The notes beneath the pieces are model-generated. The model was given only the letters and a program-made list of their open reading frames with translations. It was not told the origin of the DNA and did no database searches. Shown here piece by piece: positions 1 through 10,483 of a stretch of 64,000 nucleotides of DNA (position 1 is its first letter; each line of letters starts with the position of its first letter). The stretch lies in assembly GCA_033064195.1 (NCBI GenBank), contig JARBJD010000382.1:1-64000 (forward strand), read 5' to 3'. This DNA comes from Blattamonas nauphoetae (lineage: Eukaryota; Preaxostyla; Oxymonadida). The position numbers were made by a program, and so were the translations under genes.

Positions 1-470
1 CCTCCACTCATCACCGTCGCCCTCCACTCACCTCCACTCATCACCGTCGCCCTCCATTCACCTCAACTTGCCTCCCTCGCCCTCCACTCACCTCCCTTCT
101 CCTCCACTCACCTCCCTTCTCCTCCACTTACCTCAACTTGCCTCCCTCGTCCTCCACTCACCTCCACTCATCACCGTCGCTCACTCACCTCCACTCATCA
201 CCGTCGCCCTCCACTCACCTCCACTCATCACCGTCGCTCTCCACTCACCTCCCTCGTCCTCCACTCACCTCCCTTCTCCTCCACTCACCTCAACTTGCCT
301 CCCTTCTCCTCCACTCCCCTCCCTTCTCCTCCACTTACCTCAACTTGCCTCCCTCGTCCTCCACTCACCTCCACTCATCACCGTCTCTCTCCACTCACCT
401 CCCTTATCCTCCACTCACCTCCCTTCTCCTCCACTCGCCTCTACTCACCCGGCTCGTCCTTCCTCGCCCC
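1..470. repeat. CT-rich minisatellite (CCTCCACTCA-type units)
   Basis: The stretch is built from shuffled short units such as CCTCCACTCACCTCC, CTCATCACCGTCGC and CCCTTCTCCTCCACTCA, repeated directly with unit lengths of roughly 20 and 30 bases. It is purine-poor on the + strand and degrades into non-repetitive sequence after about 470. Three overlapping frames are open only because of the composition (Ser/Pro/Leu/His-rich translations), so I do not call a gene. The array probably continues to the left of the window. Confidence 0.85.
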
Positions 471-2800
471 TCCCTCGACTTCCACTCACCCATTTCTCCT
501 CATCATCTCCAACTCATCTCCACTACTCCCCGTCATCCTCCAATCGTCCCCCTCGTTCCTCCTCCGCCATCAAACTGTCTCTTCTCGACCATTCGCCATC
601 CTCCACTCATTATTTCACACACTCTTTCCATCTTCATTTTCTATTCACACATATTGTTGTTTTCGTCACAAAATAAACTTTTCTTTCAAAAATTCACCAA
701 AGCAAAATCACTTGTTTGAGAGACTACATCACTAAAACCGAATAAAACCGAATTCATTCATCCAAGCTACAATTGAGTACGAAGTTAGGGAGAACAGAGG
801 AGAGAGAATGAGAGAAGAAGTTTTATTGGTGGTGAAGCAGACATTCACCCTTCCTACCACATCCAGTGCAGTGAGGAAGATGGTTGAAAGAAGGGAGCAG
901 ACCAAATGAAGATCAACCCATATTTTCGTAAAACACACAACAGACTGGTCTACTGGTGTGAATAGATCGAAAAAAACACTATTTATCAGTTATTTGAGGT
1001 GAAAAAGAGCAAATGGGTTGAAATCAACAAATTCGAAAAAAAGAAAGCCGAGAGGAGGATTTGATGGGGGGTGCTCGAACTTTTCTATGATGTCAAAAAT
1101 ATTGACCCATATCCTTTTTATTGTTATTCAGCTGTTTCAGATTCTTTTTCGTCTGATGACACCGATCGAACCCATACAGTCACGAACTTCAATCTCAAAC
1201 AGCAGAGATGTGACAACATCTGCACCTTTGCAAAAGCTTCCCAGCTTCACACACATCAGTATCGTTTTGAGAACAAAAGAAAGGGGTTTGGGTTGGTTTT
1301 CTCCAACCTTAAAGATGAAAACACTCTCAGAAAGGATCTCCATCCAGATGGTGAATTGAAAGATATCACATCAACCAAGAAAGCGCCGGAAGTGAAAAGA
1401 AATGTGGAAAGTGAAATTTTTGTCACCTTGTTTCTCAGAATCATGTTGTTAATTGTGGACGAATGATTTGACAGACTGTCGCACTTGTGCGTTCTGTCAC
1501 TGTTTACGCGACAGCAAGGGTTCCTTTTCGCTCTGATTGTGCGATTGGACAATCGTGCTGACTTTAGCGGATGGATGAGTTGGAAACAACGATGATCAAG
1601 AAATCATCTCGAAGAATGAGGGAGGGTCCCTTTCGCTGAGCTATTTTGTGTTTGTGCCATCTCAGTATGCGAGTGCTGTGAAGCAGAATGGTGTATTTCT
1701 GTTGATAGCATCGTGTGTGTCCCGTGGAGAGGATTAAATTGGCAAGATTGTGTCGATCGTGGTGGAGGTGAGGGCAGGATCAGGAAACCAGAGAATGAGG
1801 TTTTCTCTTCGTTCTAGCAGTAAGGAGGACACTCCATTGATTGCTTGTACGCGATGTCGAAGCGGGAAATGGTGAGGTGCTCGCTTCTTTGGCTGAATGG
1901 GGACACAGACAGTGAGATTTAGTTTGCTTGAAGTTCGTCGGAAGGAGATATGATGCTGACGGTGGTGAGAATGGAGTGGGGAGGAGAGGGGAGTGAATTG
2001 AGAGGCGTTTCCATTTCGAATGTGATCTCGATCAGTCTGGTCTTCTCCTTGAAGATCATGTTAACTTTTCAGCGATATCTCTTTTGTTGGTGCCGTGTCG
2101 ATGTGGTCGCTGTCGCCTCCCCTTCCGTCGTCGTTGAGCATCACTGAATCGCCACGGAGTGCAGCTTGGGGAGACACAACAACAGAACCCATCCACCATC
2201 CAGAATCGATTGTGGTGGATGGAGTGAATGGGAAGGACGAGTCGCTGTGCTGGGTGTCGGCAAGTGAGTGTGGATCGGTGAGTGGTTTGAGTGTTCGTCT
2301 TCCCGCACAATGTGAACGGTCGCTTTGATGAAAACCAGAACGATGAGCGAATGCACTCCGCAGCATGCTGGAAACACAATCGAGATTGCTGGAGAAGGAA
2401 AGGCTCTGTCGATTCTGGAATCCTCTCAAGTAGATTCACTCCTTTCGATGTCGTCAGAAACTGTCTCGATTGAGGATGTTGGATTCACTCAGCATTCGTT
2501 GCTGTTGAGCAGATATCGTTTAGAATCGCTGCTCATTCTTATTTAGAATGAATCAATAGAGAACCTTCCGAGATCTTTTCTGAAGAGAATTGAGAACAAA
2601 ACAGAAAAAGTGATAAAGAATCATACCAAGTACCTTTGTTCCGCAGAATAGTACAAAACGAGGCGATGATGATCTGGACAGGCACAAGGATCATGAAAGT
2701 GAGACGAATCGTACAAATAAGTGAAAAAAGGCTATCACACGGCTTCAGTACACAAATCATGACATTACTAACTGATTTCTTGCCTGTTTCCCTTAAATAT
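471..2800. other. gene-poor stretch with possible decayed protein fragments
   Basis: No gene can be supported here. Two + strand stretches look weakly protein-like: about 1071-1466 (motif GFGLVFSNLKDENTLRKDL) and about 2325-2546 (motif IEIAGEGKALSILESSQVD). The second has the Ser/Leu-rich, short-strand style of repetitive beta-helix surface proteins. Frames are interrupted and no start or splice pattern emerges. They could be remnants of a large surface-protein family, or chance. I see no RNA gene. Confidence 0.35.
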
Positions 2801-2904
2801 TAAGTATTGTATGGAGAGGTGAGATCTTCCCCTTTGAAAAATTGGCCACTGACACTGACCGCCACTTTCGGCCGGTCAGACAAGCCTACTTATGTAGTCA
2901 TCTC

Positions 2905-3420
2905 AAAACAGGACAAATCGGACATGTACAGTTTGTTCAAAAAAGATGTTGATCTGTTCAAAAAATACATCCCATTATTGTGTTTTTTTCACGTCGGGAC
3001 CACTTTCTTTGACCGACTCATATCTCATTTTGGAGTGTACCCACTGACAGATGGTGACTTAAAAGATGGTCTGCTTTCTTTTTCGTGTGAAAGATACACA
3101 TTTTGTTGACATTTTCTGCCCACATTTTTCATCAATGTTCTTTGTTCTCATTTTTCGTCTTGCTCTCAAACAGACCTTGATCCTTCATCAAAACTACATT
3201 TTACTCTGCTGATTGAGCTTTCGGCATTCTTCCGTTCCTATTCTCAGATTTGAGGATCGCTTTCGTTAACCCTTGATCCTGTGGAATGTATGATTGTTAA
3301 ACACATTTTCAAGTCATCCGCTCTCACATTCTCAGTCTTCAGATCCTGTTATGAATGGTTATATCGAAGAGGAATGGATCATCAGGTCACAATCCATCAC
3401 CAAACCATCGATCGTAAAAT
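2905..3420 (+). repeat. inverted repeat, left arm
   Basis: This arm matches the reverse complement of about 4210-4765 with scattered substitutions and indels. Strong blocks include the sequence around 2930-2965 (TTTGTTCAAAAAAGATGTTG), 3030-3100 (next to TTTCGTGTGAAAGATACACA), 3210-3230 (TTGAGCTTTCGGCATTC) and 3349-3400 (TGTTATGAATGGTTATAT). The arm carries no recognisable gene. The open frame 2807-3109 falls across its outer edge, and its reality is unsupported. Confidence 0.75.
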
Positions 3421-4209
3421 CTCTCTTCACCGGTCAATAATCTGGTTTTCATGTGTTTTCATTCATTTATTCATCGTTTTTCGCAGATCACTCGACTGAT
3501 TCATGCGATATGATCAAATTACCATATTTTCTTCTCCATTTTTGAAAAGCCGTCATCTCACCGCGAATATCCATCTTTGAACTTGCTTTCACTTTTCAAC
3601 ACATTCATTCCTGGTGATTCTTCTCTTATCTCCTTTTTTACGGTATTTCATTTCATATCCATTCCGCAGTAACCACTTCAGATAAACTCTCCTTGGATCT
3701 TTTGATTGACCTCTGAAAATCTCCTGAATTTTGTATTTTCATTTCAAAAACCCCCTCTCATTCTCAATTTTCTCCTTTGTAAGGATATGAACAATCATGC
3801 GGCTGGAAATTTCGTCTCGTCCACTTATTCACTCATATCGTTTCGACACATTTTTTCTGGTACGATCCGATTCCTTATTTCCAACCCAGACACTCTTTCC
3901 CACCTTGGATCAACTTTGTTTGTGTATTTGTCCGCTCAAAAGAAAGTGAACTGTCAGATCATGATGTGGCAACTGTGGAATGGATAGATGATGAAAGAAC
4001 GATCGAGAAGAGATGAGAGAAGAATGAATGGGAATTAATGTGTAGAAAGGGGAAAGCAAGTCTAAAAACGGATACATGTCGTGACATGACGGTTACTCAA
4101 TGTTGGGGTGTAGATTCCTGGAAAATTGCTCATCGCGGTCTTGTTGAGAATGAACCTTAAATAAAATGAAGAAAACAATTGAAAATACCCGTGAAAAGCA
4201 GGATCAAGC
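3421..4209. other. spacer between inverted-repeat arms
   Basis: About 790 bases separate the two clear arms. Similarity may continue weakly inwards (both sides have AT-rich text like TTTTCATTCATTTATTC), so the palindrome could be larger and older than its best blocks. I see no gene, RNA or simple repeat here. Confidence 0.4.
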
Positions 4210-4765
4210 CCGATCAAGGGAATGCGTCAGATCGATTGTTCTGAGATGGTTTGTGAGCTGATGATCCCTTCATCCACCATATAACCATTCATAACAGAAT
4301 CTATATCCTAAGAGTGTGAAGGAGCATGATTTGATATTTGTATTAAAAAAGCATACGTTCCAAATTGTCAATGCGAGATGGTTGGGAACGTCAATTTCGA
4401 TAATTGGAATGTATGAATGCCGAAAGCTCAATCTCACGAGTAAAATGTCATGCTCCTGTTGTATTTTGTCCTGGAGGAGAGAAATATGAATATTGAGAGG
4501 AAACACGTGAGAGAAAAAAATGGTCAGCAAAACTCGACAAAATGTGCATCTTTCACACGAAAAAGAAAGCAGACCATCTTATAAGTCACTATCTGTCAGT
4601 ACGTACACTCCAAAATGAGATACGAGTCTGAGTAAGAAATGAGTCCGGATGGGAAAAAACACTATAATGGGATGCATTTATTGAACAGATCAACACATTT
4701 ATTGAACAGATCAACATCTTTTTTGAACAAACTGTACTGTCCTGTCCTGTCCGATTGATCTGATC
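4210..4765 (-). repeat. inverted repeat, right arm
   Basis: Reverse-complement partner of 2905-3420. Matching blocks lie near 4270-4310, 4395-4440 and 4545-4740, in the mirrored order expected for one inverted duplication. Divergence is noticeable, so the duplication is not recent, or the two arms are two copies of an old element inserted in opposite orientation. Confidence 0.75.
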
Positions 4766-6660
4766 TTCCTCCCCATGTCATGTTGTCTTCTTCATCTCTT
4801 TTCTTTCAGACCCTCTCATCCCGAAATTTGACTTCAGTTCTTCATTCAACCCTTCTCTTGTCGGGATTTCAATCAATTTTGTTTATGTTGAATCCAAATT
4901 CGTGGAGATCTGCGCGACTCAAAATTAACACCAATTATCTCTGTCAATGACTCGGACCTGATTTGATAGATGCTAGTATCACAATATCTGGAAACACTTC
5001 CATTATTTTTCCCATCTTGTCTGTGTGTTACTCTTCATTAGTCTGGAATTGATGTCGTGATCATATCCGGATCTGATCTGAACCGAACGAAATGAGATAT
5101 GGAGGATTCACAATGTCAGTATGCCTCTTTATTGTTTTTCCCCTCCCATTTTTCTATTTCTCTTATTGTGTTTTGAATAGATATCTTGATCACACTCAAA
5201 TCCGAAATGGAGATCGTGGGGTTGACCTACCGAGTCGCTCACACTATAGCTCCATCGAGACAGCCTGCTGCTTGGATTGTCTGTCCACATTGTCTCCTTT
5301 ATCCAACGCCATAACACCCTAGTCATCAAAATGGACACCATCTCTTCCTCATCTGTTCAATCCACTTCACAATATGAATATCACACGATTATTCCATATT
5401 TCTCGATCATTCCAATATTCCACAACAGACAGACATCAATATTCCCCTTCTTCAACATCTTCTGATGCCACAAATTCAGAACAGAAACTTCAGAAACGGA
5501 AATGCGCCAGTTTTGCAGAATTTCTGTCATTTTTACACCTCTCTCGCCTTCGACAGATTCAAATCATCATTTTTCATCGATTTATGCAGAGGATGTTCAT
5601 GTACTATTCATGTTCTCGCAATCATCTTCCAACAATATTTCTTTTTGCGAGGATATTACTATCAATTCGCCTCCACGGCGATCCATTCATTCTCTTTTAG
5701 ACCTATCTCATGAGATCCACTTCCACCTCATTTCCAACCTCGTCAGAACAGCTCCAATGCTGCTTCAACCTCCTTATTTCTGATCAACTCAACCATGCAC
5801 ACATTGAATTCATCAATTCATTTCGTAGAATTCGGGCATCGTCTTGGAACGACTGAATCCTCGTCGTCCATCAGAAATGTCGATTGTCCCTCTTCTTGTG
5901 TAAAACTGATGCTCAAACGGAACTGTGAGCATGATATCAACGTCCCTAGATGATTTACATCATTCTGGTATTTATCCCAATATCATACACCGACGAACAG
6001 AATCATTTTTGATCCAATCGTCCTCCTCTAGCGTAACCTCGAATATGCCCACAATACATGCACATCTAACCACTCTACCCCGAAAGACGCGATTTTTGAA
6101 CACAAAGACCGAACATACACATGGAGTGTTCTACAGGACAGCGACAAGCGACGTCAACATCCATGCATCTCCACAAACGTACATCACAAGTTCTCTCACG
6201 TTGTGAAGCAACGTCAGTGAACGGAGCATTCTGTGATCGAATCAACAGAGCAGACACAGACTCTGACGTGAGCAAGACGAGTGGAGATATCGACCAGATT
6301 ATGGCTCTCACACACTGATGATGGAGGGAGGGAAGGAGGGATTGAGGGGGGGAGGATGGAAGTGATGAAGAACTGGGACGATGAAAAAGACACAAAGGGC
6401 TAATTGAAGCGGAGGATGAGGTAAACCACAGAATGACCACAAAATGGAAAACCCACACGAGAAACCAGCGGAACCCGCCGAAGAGACTAAGGAGATGGAA
6501 CAAGCCATGTTGCCCAGACACTCCCTCGCCAGCTTCACCCGACCATCAGCCGAACCAGCCCACGTCACAAAGGAGGTCACATGGCAGTCGTTCCTCAATG
6601 TCATCCCAACTCTGCCTGCCAATCGAAGTTCAGCATTTCTGAAGAACGAGCGAGAGAACC
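4766..6660. other. gene-poor stretch, nothing recognised
   Basis: Several short frames are open on both strands (for example around 5374-5783 and 6075-6521), but none shows a domain, a consistent splice pattern or codon-like conservation. Around 6310-6360 there is a short purine-rich GGAGG tract. I see no RNA gene. Confidence 0.4.
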
Positions 6661-7196
6661 ACGCCATTATCACCTGCCCCCTCCTCCCACGATCACCAGC
6701 CCCCTCCCCCACGATCACCTGCTCCCTCCTCTCACGATCACCTGCTCCCTTCTCTCACGATCACCTGCTCCCTCTTCCCATGATCACCTGCTCCCTTCTC
6801 TCACGATCACCTGCTCCCTCCTCTCACGATCACCTGCTCCCTCCTCTCACGATCACCTGCTCCCTTCTCTCACGATCACCTGCTCCCTCCTCTCACGATC
6901 ACCTGCTCCCTTCTCTCACGATCACCTGCTCCCTTCTCTCACGATCACCTGCTCCCTTCTCTCACGATCACCTGCTCCCTTCTCTCACGATCACCTGCTC
7001 CCTCTTCCCATGATCACCTGCTCCCTCTTCCCATGATCACCTGCTCCCTCCTCTCACGATCACCTGCTCCCTTCTCTCACGATCACCTGCTCCCTTCTCT
7101 CACGATCACCTGCTCCCTTCTCTCACGATCACCTGCTCCCTCTTCCCATGATCACCTGCTCCCTCTTCCCATGATCACCTGCTCCCTCCTCTCTCG
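6661..7196. repeat. 23-bp minisatellite, about 23 tandem copies
   Basis: Direct tandem repeat with consensus unit CTCACGATCACCTGCTCCCT plus TCT (23 bases), with variant units ending in CCTCT or CTTCCCATG. Because 23 is not a multiple of three, each strand-frame reads a 69-base, 23-residue super-repeat, and the + frames stay open throughout. This explains the long Leu/Pro/Ser/His-rich translations here, which I do not regard as genes. Confidence 0.92.
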
Positions 7197-7762
7197 ATGT
7201 GACAAACATTCGACGTCGACGTCACTGTCCCTCCAACTTCAGTTCAATTCGAATTTAACAAACTTTAAGCTCTTCCTCCAGATTTCTTACGTTCATTGGA
7301 TGAAATTAACATTATTTTCACTCGATCGTGTTCCATATGTCTCGACCAAGCTTCAGAAAGTGGTTTCAAATAGATGGAGTGTGTTTACTTCGTCGCAAAT
7401 CCATCGGAACCCTTCTAACTTCTTTACGATACTGTTTTCCGTAACATTTCATCTGAAACAACAGTATTCGAGATGATTCTTTTTTGATCAACCCTGAATG
7501 AAATTATTTCATTGAAGTCGTTGGTTTTCATGTTTTTTCGCAAAACAAAGCCAAAATTCATCCTAAAAAGCAATATTATCACCGGAAATAACATTCAATC
7601 GCAAATTTCTCTCTTTTTCAAAATCGGACAAGAAAAAGTGGAGGACGGACAGAAAGCGAGGAGGACAGGACAGTTTTACATCATAGCAGTGATCCAAGGA
7701 TCCAAGGGATTTTTCTGATATTTCGAAGAAATGTCGCTCGAACTTTTTCCATTGCGATCGAT
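7197..7762. other. AT-rich stretch, nothing recognised
   Basis: Non-repetitive, AT-rich sequence between the minisatellite and the nested transposon. No domain-bearing frame, RNA gene or repeat was seen. Confidence 0.4.
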
Positions 7763-8982
7763 GATGTCATTGTGGAGTCACCAATCGGTGTCCTGTCACC
7801 AATCGGTGCTTTTTTCAAAAAATGTCACAATGGGTCAAACTAAGAAAAAAATAAATTTTTAGAATTATCCTCCCACGCGATCCCGAGAAAACCTCAAAAT
7901 ACTTTATACAGTATGTTATAGTGGCGTCACCAATCGGTGTCCTGTCATCAATCGGTGCTTTTTTCTTGAAAAATCACGATGGATCAAACTAAGAAAAAAA
8001 TAAATTTTTAGAATTATACTCCCACGCAATCCCGAGAAAACCTCAAAATACCCCCTTTTGCCCGTTAAAAAAAATCGTTTTGGCAATATCTCAACAACCA
8101 ATGTACCGATTTTGATGAAATTTTTCACAGAAACGTTTTTTTGGGGAAACGAACATTTTGGAAAAAATTTGGAGAAAAAATTCTGGGTATATGGGAAGAT
8201 AGAAAAAACCCATATTTTTCTCGACAAAAACTTCTTAGGAAAAAAATCGGTTTATTTTTTGAGCACCATTTGTCGAGATCTATACGATTACAATGCCTTT
8301 TATTTGATTCAAATCGGATGGCTAGTTGTGGAGAAATGAGGGAAAAAAGTTAAGAAAAATGTGTGCTTTCGTAACGTTATAGGTATTTTGAGGTTTTCTC
8401 GGGATCGAGCCGGAGAATAAATCAAAAATTTTATTTTTTTCTTGATTTGACCAAAAGTGATAAGTCCAGAAAAAAGCACCGATTGATGACAGGACACCGA
8501 TTGGTGACGCCACCATTACAGTACATTTTTTTCACTTTTTCAAATTTTTTCTTTCATTTCTCCACAACCAGACGTCCGTTTCACACCGAAGAAAAAGCAT
8601 TTTTTTCGTAAAGATATCGATTAAAAACGATCAAAAAAAATAAAAATTTTTTTCCCATGAAATTTTGCTGGGCGAAAAACAGCCTTTTTTCACATCTTCC
8701 CAAATACCCAAGATTTTTTTCTGATTTTTTTTTCAAAAAATTTGTTGTACCAAAAAAACATTTCTGTGAAAAATTTCATCAAAATCTGTTCACAGGTTGT
8801 GAAGATTTAACGAGAACACATGAAAAAAGCGGTCAAAAAGAGGTTTTTTGAGGTTTTCTCGGGATCGCGTGGGAAGATAATTCTAAAATTTTACATTTTT
8901 CTTAGTTTGACCAATAGTGATTTTTCAAGAAAAAAGCACCGATTGGTGACAGGACACCGATTGGTGACTCCACTATTAGACT
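7763..8982. mobile_element. outer miniature DNA transposon, split by a copy of itself
   Basis: The ends carry inverted repeats: left GTGGAGTCACCAATCGGTG (from 7772), right CACCGATTGGTGACTCCAC (to 8973). Each end holds two copies of the near-palindrome CACCAATCGGTG spaced 18 bases apart (start to start). The body is AT-rich with no coding capacity. It is interrupted at 7909-8521 by a related copy whose terminal repeat has GTGGCGTCACC instead of GTGGAGTCACC, which shows which ends belong together. I include about ten extra bases on each side by analogy with the inner copy; exact ends and target duplication are unclear. This is a MITE-type non-autonomous element. Confidence 0.75.
7909..8521. mobile_element. 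inner miniature DNA transposon with TA target duplication
   Basis: A 613-base element flanked by TA on both sides (7907-7908 and 8522-8523). It begins CAGTATGTTATAGTGGCGTC and ends GACGCCACCATTACAG, so the termini read CAG/CTG as in Tc1/mariner-pogo elements. The doubled CACCAATCGGTG motif recurs at both ends. The internal text matches the right half of the outer element in reverse complement (around TTCACAGAAACG versus CATTTCTGTGAAAAATTTC). The inner copy therefore lies inverted inside a relative. It has no coding capacity. Confidence 0.82.
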
Positions 8983-9033
8983 CTCCCCTGAGTGGAATGT
9001 GTGGTGTGACGGATAACAGAAGCGGACCGCGGA

Positions 9034-10380
9034 TTACTTCCTTTTTTGAGTTGACGGTTTGTTCGCTTTTTTGGCTGATTTTTTCTTCTCAACGTTCCTA
9101 ACATGTCCATAGATAGCATTTTTTTTGATAATTGGGATTGGCACTCCACTTGATCTGGTTTGTGCAGCATCTTTTTTTATCTTTTCGTAGATTTCCTTGA
9201 ATATGTTTTGATCTGTCGTGGTCATGAAGCCACCGGGCACAGGTTGCCCAATAATACCGGCGGCCCTCCAGGCCGATGTAACTTGGACTGGGCCGGTACA
9301 CTGGAAGTAGGCGGAGACTGAGTAGGATAAAATTTTTGAGAAGGAGTCTGAACCACAGATCCCACGGTGGTCAGCAATACACTGCTTCCAACGCCCAAAG
9401 ATACCTAAATCAAGGGGTTGGAGCAGATGAGTGGCCCTGGGAGGAAATCGATAAAGATCAATCCCGTTTTCGGAACAAAATGAAACCACTTCTTCAGTGG
9501 AGTGGATTCTACATCCGTCGAGGAGGAGGAGAGCACGATTGTCCGCTAAATTGTATGTCATTTTCTTCTTTTCTATTTCCGGTACCAGTATTTTTTGCAG
9601 CCAATCAAGAAATAGGGTAGAATCGATCCACTGCGATGTATGCGAGACAAGGACACAATCTCGTCCAACGTTTATTCCGTCTGTCTCCAGTTCCATTAGA
9701 TTTATCTTTCCAGCAGTGACTATATATGGGATCCCTCGAGACCCATCCAAGCTGATCAATGGAAGCAATGTCAATGCTTTTTCGCTTCTTTGAACTGGTA
9801 TGTGCTTTTTTTCTCCATTTGATGTAGGACCAAGAAATTTTAGGTTGTATACATCTTCATATTGATGATACTGCGATTCATCCGTTTGGAAAATAAATAG
9901 TGGGTTGTACTTTCTGAGTATTCGATTCACGTCTTTCTCATAGTCCATAACTGCCTGCAAATCAACCTGCATACGCTCTACTGCTCTTGGTGTGAACTTT
10001 GTAGCTGATATCTTGTGAGAATTCCGCTTTAAAAATCCTTTGTTCCATTCACGGCTCACTTGTATGCCAAACTTATCGTTCACTTTTCCAGGTAAATCTA
10101 GCATCCTCCATGGATGTCCAGTCCTTGATGCAGACAGTATGTCATTCACCAATTCATTTTCTTGTCCAGGAGAGAGTTTTTGGAGAGGATGACCTTCTTC
10201 AAGTGTTCGAGTCGACGGCTTTCTTGCTCGTGACACTGTATTATTCGGGACGCCTAAAGCAACTGCGATGATTTGTTGAGGGTTTTCTCGAATCTCGGTA
10301 ACAAGCTCGTCGAGAACCCGATCGGACAGATAGCCCCAGAGACAGTCTTTGAATGTTGTTAGATTTACCGTATGTGCCAT
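9034..10380 (-). CDS. pogo/Tigger-like DDE transposase (DDE_1), 448 aa
   Basis: An uninterrupted frame with a clear DDE_1-family catalytic core of the Tc1/mariner superfamily. The N-terminus has a helix-turn-helix-like segment (residues about 31-55, ending VPNNTVSRARK). A second DNA-binding-like segment (about 105-125, WNKGFLKRN) resembles the CENP-B/Tc5 type. Catalytic acidic residues are D167 (QTDESQ), D288 (LLLDGCRIHS) and D324 (HLLQPLDLGIFG), giving DD35D spacing; the PPRATHLLQPLDLG motif is diagnostic. The C-terminus is Lys-rich, like a nuclear localisation signal. I start at the ATG before AHTVNL; an upstream TTG is less likely. No terminal repeats were found around it, and the nearby miniature elements end 50 bases away in the wrong orientation. 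It could be a recently immobilised transposon or a domesticated gene. Confidence 0.9.
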   Translation of the reverse strand: MAHTVNLTTFKDCLWGYLSDRVLDELVTEIRENPQQIIAVALGVPNNTVSRARKPSTRTLEEGHPLQKLSPGQENELVNDILSASRTGHPWRMLDLPGKVNDKFGIQVSREWNKGFLKRNSHKISATKFTPRAVERMQVDLQAVMDYEKDVNRILRKYNPLFIFQTDESQYHQYEDVYNLKFLGPTSNGEKKHIPVQRSEKALTLLPLISLDGSRGIPYIVTAGKINLMELETDGINVGRDCVLVSHTSQWIDSTLFLDWLQKILVPEIEKKKMTYNLADNRALLLLDGCRIHSTEEVVSFCSENGIDLYRFPPRATHLLQPLDLGIFGRWKQCIADHRGICGSDSFSKILSYSVSAYFQCTGPVQVTSAWRAAGIIGQPVPGGFMTTTDQNIFKEIYEKIKKDAAQTRSSGVPIPIIKKNAIYGHVRNVEKKKSAKKANKPSTQKRK

Positions 10381-10483
10381 TCCCAAAGTCAAGAAGAACT
10401 ACAAATTGGTGTTCAAGAAGGAGTCAATTTTTTCACCCATTATTCATTATTCAAGAAAAATCCCTTGGATCTTTGGATCACAG

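Noticed and set aside
68-735. Long Ser/Pro/Leu/His-rich open frames
   Set aside because: They are read from a CT-rich satellite in three overlapping frames at once, with no splice signals or domain.
6661-7196. CRISPR-like array
   Set aside because: Units are directly adjacent with no unique spacers; it is a plain tandem minisatellite.
8937-8982. Right-hand miniature-element repeat as an end of the transposase gene's own transposon
   Set aside because: The repeat faces the wrong way for an element extending rightwards, and no partner lies beyond 10380.
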